From assembly GCA_023390055.1 (NCBI GenBank), contig JAEWDP010000155.1:1-64000 (forward strand): DNA of 64,000 nt, given 5' to 3'. The notes under the pieces are model-generated. The model did no database searches. It was not told where the DNA came from and saw only the letters and a list, made by a program, of their open reading frames with translations. Position numbers and translations under genes: made by a program. This document shows positions 63,513 to 64,000 of the stretch, one piece after another. This DNA comes from Pseudomonadota bacterium (GTDB lineage Bacteria > Pseudomonadota > Alphaproteobacteria > Rhizobiales > Rhizobiaceae). Position 1 is the first letter of the stretch. The number at the start of each line of letters is the position of its first letter.

Positions 63513-63554
63513 ATCATAGTGCAGACTATCTTTTAGAAGCCAGACGGTGAAGAA

Positions 63555-63962
63555 TTAGTAATCGTCACTTTTTTCCGGCGGGACAAGTCCTTCGATCCCG
63601 GCAAGAAGCTCTTCTTCCGACATCTGGTCGAAATTGATGGTTTCCGGCGCATCGACCTCACCTTCGCCGCTGTCGGCGGAAGCAATCTCGCCAGCACCGA
63701 TCATGGATGCCGGATCGGGTTCTGGCTCATCAACTTCCACATGCTTTTGCAGCGAATGAATCAGGTCTTCCTTGAGGTCGTCGGGCGAGAGCGTCTCATC
63801 GGCTATCTCGCGCAGTGCAACAACCGGGTTCTTGTCGTTATCGCGGTCAATCGTGATCGATCCACCCTGGGAGATCTGGCGGGCACGATGGCTGGCCAGG
63901 AGCACGAGCTCGAACCGGTTATCGACTTTATCAATGCAATCTTCTACGGTGACGCGGGCCAT
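63555..63962 (-). CDS. rpoZ: DNA-directed RNA polymerase subunit omega
   Basis: Omega helps assemble RNA polymerase by binding beta'. The 135-residue protein begins with MARVTVEDCIDKVDNRFELVLLASHRAR (first 12 and last 10 residues are diagnostic) and includes the VVALREIADE motif. The acidic tail from about residue 78 is a feature of alphaproteobacterial omega. In some bacteria (p)ppGpp binds near omega, and rsh lies next, which fits the common rpoZ-rsh linkage. AAAGGAC precedes the ATG. Confidence 0.97.
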   Translation of the reverse strand: MARVTVEDCIDKVDNRFELVLLASHRARQISQGGSITIDRDNDKNPVVALREIADETLSPDDLKEDLIHSLQKHVEVDEPEPDPASMIGAGEIASADSGEGEVDAPETINFDQMSEEELLAGIEGLVPPEKSDDY

Positions 63963-64000
63963 TGCCTGTCCTTTACGGTCGTTATTTCCGGGAATTCACA

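Overview
The window is a stretch of alphaproteobacterial chromosome, most likely from the Hyphomicrobiales (Rhizobiaceae or a close family). The support is gene order and gene content: pdxA-rsmA, then gmk, yicC, mltG, fabF, acpP, fabG and fabD, then rpsF-rpsR-(DUF2232)-rplI, dnaB, alr, radA, cvpA, purF and cysS, and at the far end rpoZ-rsh-acpS-lepB-rnc-era-recO. It also carries a single bifunctional Rsh, PssA plus Psd, and small rhizobial families such as TIGR02301 and a DUF3563-like protein. No rRNA, tRNA, CRISPR array, transposase, integrase or phage gene was seen. Genes are dense and often overlap by 1-4 bases.

Layout. 1-1031: end of pdxA and rsmA (+). 1134-7622: a long minus-strand set running fabD-fabG-acpP-fabF-mltG-yicC-gmk (fatty-acid synthesis, septal/peptidoglycan processing, GMP kinase). 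8023-11827: an aldo/keto reductase, then the ribosomal protein operon rpsF-rpsR-DUF2232-rplI with a long leader. 11910-16080: minus-strand ugpBAEC glycerol-3-phosphate importer. 16495-19607: TAXI-type TRAP transporter. 19801-21303: dnaB, with DnaA-box-like motifs upstream. 21324-23258: AraC regulator with azlC/azlD. 23368-30846: alr, radA, cvpA, purF, an SDR and cysS. 30843-33479: a tightly overlapping tail on cysS (two GFA-fold zinc proteins, an unknown membrane protein, prolyl aminopeptidase). 33529-42749: cimA, rarD, a LOG-like gene, a LysM protein, an Atm1-type ABC exporter followed by a 41-codon ORF, psd and pssA. 42870-44651: minus-strand ArgO/LysE-like exporter, SRAP protein and YnfA. 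44706-49785: NUDIX, several small or secreted unknowns, ygfZ-HD-phosphatase, MscS channel. 49990-56556: DUF2339-HD-MOSC, EamA and MFS transporters. 56557-63962: minus-strand rpoZ, rsh, DUF3563-like, acpS, lepB, rnc, era, recO, with one convergent secreted unknown.

Most of the window is core metabolism and information processing. The more variable parts are the two transporter sets lying between rplI and dnaB, the cysS tail, the small unknown genes around 45-47 kb, and the intergenic RNA structures: a hairpin covering the acpS ribosome-binding site, strong hairpins after acpP, rpsR, ugpB and the TAXI binding protein, and a branched rpsF leader. I found no convincing undescribed multi-gene defence or mobile system. 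The best leads are a SRAP protein with changed active-site residues, the DnaA-box cluster before dnaB, the structured leaders and the unlisted small proteins.
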